A stretch of DNA of 50,358 bases from Rothia sp. (in: high G+C Gram-positive bacteria) (GTDB lineage Bacteria > Actinomycetota > Actinomycetes > Actinomycetales > Micrococcaceae), in contig JAUNHE010000010.1 in the NCBI GenBank assembly GCA_030524105.1, positions 1 to 50,358 of the forward strand, written 5' to 3'. This document shows, in pieces, positions 47,101-50,358 of this stretch. The notes under the pieces were generated by a model, which saw nothing but the letters and a program-made list of their open reading frames with translations, had not been told where the DNA came from and did not search any database. The number at the start of each line of letters is the position of its first letter. Within the stretch, counting starts at the first letter, position 1. Both the position numbers and the translations under genes were made by a program.

Positions 47101-47829
47101 TTAGGGTTTGCGGCACCAGAGGAAGTACTCAATATTTCCGTTTTGTCCGGGCAGGACGCTCTCTTGCTGACCGGCAATATCCAGGCCCAGTTCTCTGGCG
47201 GCACCTTCCACTGTATGCAGGGCAGCCTGCCGGGCCCGGGGGTCTTTAACAATAGCCCCCGGGCCTAGGCCGTCCTTACCCACTTCAAATTGGGGCTTAA
47301 CCAGCAATACTAGTTCCCCTCCAGCGCGGGTTACCCCCGTTAATGCTGGTAGAACCAGGGTCAGGGATATAAAAGAAAGATCGGCAACAGTTAAATCTAC
47401 CGGCCCAGCAAGCTCTTGCTGCTGTAGATAACGGACGTTGACACCCTCAAAAAGTTGAACCCTGCCATCCTTAGCTAGCCTGGAATCAAATTGACCGTGC
47501 CCCACGTCTACGGCAAGCACCTGGGCTGCGCCCTGCTGCAGCAGAACATCGGTAAATCCTCCGGTTGAGGCACCGGCATCTAGGCAGCGCCGGCCCGAGA
47601 CTTGGATGCCAAAAGCTTTAAGAGCAGCAGCGAGTTTATGTCCGGCTCGAGAGACATAGCTGTTAACCCCCGATTCTAGGAGGGTAAGACGATCATCCGG
47701 GTCTACCTGTTGGGAGGGCTTAAGGGCTAGCTGCTCGTTAACCTGCACTGCACCTGCCTGAATCAGCCTAGCGGCTAGGGTGCGAGATTTAACCATGCCG
47801 CGAACCAGCAGTGCTTTATCGAGTCGCAC
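47101..47829 (-). CDS. tlyA: TlyA-family rRNA 2'-O-methyltransferase / hemolysin A homologue
   Basis: Predicted 16S/23S rRNA cytidine 2'-O-methyltransferase, responsible in mycobacteria for capreomycin susceptibility. The N-terminal S4 domain (VRLDKALLVRGMVKSRTLAARLI) is followed by an FtsJ-like Rossmann domain with LDAGASTGGFTDVLLQQGA, VDVGHGQ, DLSFISLTLVLPAL and LVKPQFE. The frame opens at 47907, but GTG at 47829 gives the family start and overlaps the end of a small upstream gene by 14 bp, indicating coupling. 242 aa. Confidence 0.92.
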   Translation of the reverse strand: MRLDKALLVRGMVKSRTLAARLIQAGAVQVNEQLALKPSQQVDPDDRLTLLESGVNSYVSRAGHKLAAALKAFGIQVSGRRCLDAGASTGGFTDVLLQQGAAQVLAVDVGHGQFDSRLAKDGRVQLFEGVNVRYLQQQELAGPVDLTVADLSFISLTLVLPALTGVTRAGGELVLLVKPQFEVGKDGLGPGAIVKDPRARQAALHTVEGAARELGLDIAGQQESVLPGQNGNIEYFLWCRKP

Positions 47830-47983
47830 TATCCTGGCCCTGGTCGACCTGCTCTGCAGCAAGTTGCTGGGCCAGTTTTCTGTAGCCCTGCGCCCTTTCA
47901 CTGGCATCTAAGCAGAGTACCGCCCGCAGCTGCTCTTCAAAATCCCGGTCCATATTCTCCCGATCTTCAGTAGCGTCAGCCAC
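47816..47983 (-). CDS. Conserved small protein between the HAD hydrolase and tlyA
   Basis: 55-aa acidic, helical protein (starts VADATEDRENMDRDFEEQL) with a strong ribosome site (CAGGAG, seven bases before GTG at 47983). Its start overlaps the HAD gene stop by 8 bp and its stop overlaps the tlyA start by 14 bp, so it sits tightly in the operon. In M. tuberculosis a small ORF (Rv1693) occupies the same place between Rv1692 and tlyA. Unknown function; probably a real conserved gene often missed because of its size. An inner ATG at 47953 is a weaker alternative. Confidence 0.75.
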   Translation of the reverse strand: MADATEDRENMDRDFEEQLRAVLCLDASERAQGYRKLAQQLAAEQVDQGQDSATR

Positions 47984-48965
47984 GGTTAAACTCCTGGGGT
48001 GCCAGGGCTTCTAGCAGGTCTGGATGGGCAGCCCACCAGGCGGCACAGGCCACCCGCCACAGATCTATCTCCTTGCCCTCTCCACGGACTTCAAGTGTGT
48101 TACCGCTAGCCTGAGCTTCATAGCCGGCCCCTCGGGCCCGACTACCAGCCTGATCAACCACAAGCTCAACCTGGGGGTAAGGCAGAAAGAGATCTGCCAA
48201 ACTAGCCAGCACATACTTGGGCCGTTGCTGCCTGGGTGCAGCCAGCAGGGTTTCGTAAGTATCTACACCGGTTAGCACACAGGCACTAGCCATACCGGCC
48301 CGGTTTCCACCCAGAATATCGGTATCCAGCCTGTCTCCCAGCACCAGAGGCTTACTGCTGCCCACCCGACTAGCTGCACTGGTAAAAATAGGGGCTTGCG
48401 GTTTACCTGCAATACGAGGGGTCCGCCCGCTGGCCTTTGCAACAGCATCGACCAAGGTGCCATTACCCGGAGCAATGCCGCGCTCCTGTGGAATAGTCCA
48501 GTCCGTATTGGTGGCCACCCAAATAACTGCAGGATCTGCTAGCGTGTAGGCTGCTTCTGCTAAGTCTGCCCAGCCCAGGCCGGGGTCAAAGCCCTGGACC
48601 AGGGCTACGGGAGCCTCTGCCCTTCTCTTCACGGGTTTTAAACCTACCTGACGAAGGCAGTCAGCAAGAGCGGCTGATCCCGTTACCTGCACAGCCTCTC
48701 CAGGGCTTAGTTGCTGACCCAATAACTCTGCAGCAACTTGGGCAGAGCTAATAACATATTCTGGGCCGGTTTTAAGCCCTAGCTCTTGCAGGTGCTCAGC
48801 CACCCGGTCAACTGTGCGGGAGGCATTATTGGTAACGTATATGACGGGAACCTGTTCCGCTTGGGCACGGTTAAGGGCTTCAACCGCCCCCGGTATAGCA
48901 TGGGGTCCAGCGTAAACGACACCGTCAAGATCACTCAGAATAGCATCGTGTTCTTCTAGCAGCAT
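47976..48965 (-). CDS. HAD-superfamily hydrolase, subfamily IIA (NagD-like phosphatase)
   Basis: 329-aa phosphatase. The HAD nucleophile motif ILSDLDGVVYAG has catalytic Asp12 and Asp14; motif II VTNNASR; motif IV LGDRLDTDILGGNRAGM. A C-terminal ~90-residue segment after the HAD core (VLASLADLFLPYPQVEL…) occurs in actinobacterial members and in the M. tuberculosis homologue Rv1692, a glycerol-3-phosphate phosphatase. Substrate here is inferred only by position and family. ATG at 48965 follows the TPR gene stop directly. Confidence 0.9.
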   Translation of the reverse strand: MLLEEHDAILSDLDGVVYAGPHAIPGAVEALNRAQAEQVPVIYVTNNASRTVDRVAEHLQELGLKTGPEYVISSAQVAAELLGQQLSPGEAVQVTGSAALADCLRQVGLKPVKRRAEAPVALVQGFDPGLGWADLAEAAYTLADPAVIWVATNTDWTIPQERGIAPGNGTLVDAVAKASGRTPRIAGKPQAPIFTSAASRVGSSKPLVLGDRLDTDILGGNRAGMASACVLTGVDTYETLLAAPRQQRPKYVLASLADLFLPYPQVELVVDQAGSRARGAGYEAQASGNTLEVRGEGKEIDLWRVACAAWWAAHPDLLEALAPQEFNRG

Positions 48966-50081
48966 CTAGGCTCTGTCCCCTGTCTCCGTTTGCTTGTGTC
49001 CAGGTGAGCTGGGCAGTTCTGTTTCCGTCTCTGCTTGAGTCAGGGGGTCTTCCTGAATCTCCTCTTGTTTCTGCTGACCGTGCTCAGCGGTTTCTTCTTG
49101 GGATTCTTCCTCTTCTAGCGGCTCAAAAAGTTCAGCTTCTCCAAAGATGTCAAAGATTTCTGGCTCAACAAAATCGCCTTGGCCAAGTGCCGCTTCAGTC
49201 ATCAGAGCCAGTTTATGCCAGCGTTTTGCTTCTTGGACCTTACCGGCTTGCTCCTGTAGTTCTGCATAAGCTGTAAAGAGTCGAGGGCTGTAGTCGTAGC
49301 CGCGTTTGCTGTTGAGCTCCGGTATTTCTAGGGCTTTGCTGGCAGCTGCTAGGTCACCCCTGTCCCTGTAGATACCGGAAACGACCAAGGCAATTTCTAC
49401 ACGTTGAGCCGAGCTAAGGTTGAGCTGGGCTGATTCTTGGGCAAGTTCTAAAGCTTTGTCGGTTCGCCCTAGGGCCCGTTCGTTATCAATCAAGAGGGCC
49501 AAGTGCTCATGGGAGCCGCTCATGCGGCGATGAGTGCGTAGTTCCCGCAGGGAGGTTTCAAAATCTTCTGCAGCATAGGCGGCAATACCAACAGCCTCCC
49601 TGACTGCACTGATTCGCCCGGCCCTGCGCCCGGCAGCTTTGGCATGCTCTAGGGCAAAAGCCGGGTCTATGTCCAAGTAACGTCCCGTCATGACCAGGTG
49701 TTTAGCTACAGTTTCGGCATTATCTTTCTCTAGGGCACGCAGTTCACGCCTGACGGCACCGTCAAGCTCACGGCCGGTAACATCGCTATCTAAGTCCGGT
49801 GCTTTAAAGGCGGGGCGGCCTTCACCACGGGCTTGAGCTGCTGCCTCTTCCCGGGCCATCCGCAGGCGCTGCCCGCCGCGACGCGACCCAGAGCTAAAGT
49901 CCTGCCCAGAATGCTGCGGCCGGCGCTTGTTGTGCTTATTTTTTTGCCAGCTAGCTGACCCCTTTTTGTCTTTAGCGGCATAGGATTTTTTGCTGGCACG
50001 GTTTCGGCCCGAGCTATGGCCTCCGGAAGGATCTGCCCACCTACCGTTTGTCTTTGCTTGCTGTCCTTGTGAATCAGGCAA
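48966..50081 (-). CDS. TPR-like protein with a basic disordered N-terminus
   Basis: 371 aa. Residues 1–85 are basic and low-complexity (many Lys, Arg, Ser, Gly). Residues about 100–320 form helical repeats of TPR type (for example AFALEHAKAAGRRAGRISAVREAVGIAAYAAEDFETSLRELRTHRRM). The C-terminal 55 residues are acidic (Glu/Gln-rich). It corresponds in position to Rv1691. TTG start at 50081 with AGGGAG five bases ahead. First gene of the conserved leftward run in this window; role unknown, possibly RNA- or ribosome-associated given its charge layout (inference). Confidence 0.83.
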   Translation of the reverse strand: MPDSQGQQAKTNGRWADPSGGHSSGRNRASKKSYAAKDKKGSASWQKNKHNKRRPQHSGQDFSSGSRRGGQRLRMAREEAAAQARGEGRPAFKAPDLDSDVTGRELDGAVRRELRALEKDNAETVAKHLVMTGRYLDIDPAFALEHAKAAGRRAGRISAVREAVGIAAYAAEDFETSLRELRTHRRMSGSHEHLALLIDNERALGRTDKALELAQESAQLNLSSAQRVEIALVVSGIYRDRGDLAAASKALEIPELNSKRGYDYSPRLFTAYAELQEQAGKVQEAKRWHKLALMTEAALGQGDFVEPEIFDIFGEAELFEPLEEEESQEETAEHGQQKQEEIQEDPLTQAETETELPSSPGHKQTETGDRA

Positions 50082-50231
50082 GTATGCTCCCTTGTGTCTG
50101 TGCCTTATCTAGGCGTAATACTGGCAAATCACGGAATTGATGACCGACTGCCGTCTTCCAGTCTATAGGGTAAGTAGCCTTGATGGGATCTTTTATACTT
50201 GCTCTGCTTTGTTTTGCTGTTCCCTTTAAAC

Positions 50232-50257
50232 AAAAAGAAGGGCCCCTCCGGGCCCCC
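50232..50257 (-). terminator. Intrinsic terminator of the gene beyond the right edge
   Basis: GGGCCC (50240–50245) and GGGCCC (50250–50255) form a GC stem around CTCC. On the minus strand it is followed by TTCTTTTT. It would end a leftward transcript entering from outside the window and so separates that gene from the TPR operon. Confidence 0.65.
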
Positions 50258-50264
50258 CACACAC

Positions 50265-50358
50265 ACTCTCAACAACCAACCAACCAGTCGGTCACCGGTC
50301 ATCACCAACCAGCCAGCCATCACCAGCCGGTCAACCAACCAGTTCAACCGGTTATTGT
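50265..50358. repeat. Imperfect ACCA/CCGGT-rich short repeats at the window edge
   Basis: Irregular reiterations of CAACCAACCA, CCAGCCAGCCA and CCGGT/ACCGG occupy the last ~95 bp. They make long but meaningless frames. Could be intergenic slipped-strand repeat DNA; cut by the window end. Confidence 0.5.

Noticed and set aside
50129-50347. 72-aa minus-strand frame at the right edge
   Set aside because: Encoded by short repeats and a terminator; composition is low-complexity with no conserved pattern.

Overview
The window looks like chromosome from a mid-GC actinobacterium of the order Micrococcales, most likely family Micrococcaceae (Rothia or a close relative). This is inferred from three things. 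The right half has the gene order known from Mycobacterium tuberculosis Rv1691–Rv1713: TPR protein, HAD-IIA hydrolase, small ORF, tlyA, nadK, recN, pyrG, NUDIX, xerD, parA, scpA, scpB, rluB, cmk, der. A putrescine oxidase resembles those of Kocuria and Rhodococcus. Base composition is moderate, well below Streptomyces or Mycobacterium. No species can be fixed from the sequence alone.

Left part (1–13 kb): an Ogt-type DNA repair methyltransferase; an aquaglyceroporin; a beta-glucoside module (PTS EIIBCA, 6-phospho-beta-glucosidase, BglG/LicT antiterminator) whose leader carries a recognisable antiterminator target overlapping an intrinsic terminator; an AT-rich MFS exporter that looks acquired; a large secreted nuclease; and a large FAD/Fe-S D-lactate-dehydrogenase-like flavoprotein.

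Middle part (13–25 kb): a polyamine/GABA catabolic island. Universal stress protein and putrescine oxidase run left. A TetR regulator, an APC permease, an aldehyde dehydrogenase, GABA transaminase, a second aldehyde dehydrogenase and a GabP-type permease run right. Together they would import putrescine and oxidise it via 4-aminobutanal, GABA and succinate semialdehyde to succinate. Two near-identical TetR-type operators flank the regulator. The end of the island is disturbed: the second dehydrogenase is followed by an AT-rich insert carrying a tiny divergent operon (a 37-aa peptide with a signal sequence plus a 71-aa two-helix membrane protein), then a diverged duplicate of the dehydrogenase 3' end, a compact three-way-junction RNA-like element, and gabP with a 4-bp-type frameshift. 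A tRNA-Pro(GGG) follows.

Right part (25–50 kb): the conserved leftward housekeeping run from the TPR protein down to der. It is interrupted between xerD and parA by a propionate (2-methylcitrate cycle) cluster: prpE facing left; gntR, prpD, prpB and prpC facing right, with two identical palindromic operators between prpE and gntR; and a lipoprotein/secreted-protein pair. A 55-aa gene between the HAD hydrolase and tlyA is easily missed.

The strongest candidates for something undescribed are the small peptide/membrane-protein cassette at 22.6–23.1 kb and the structured element at 23.3–23.4 kb.
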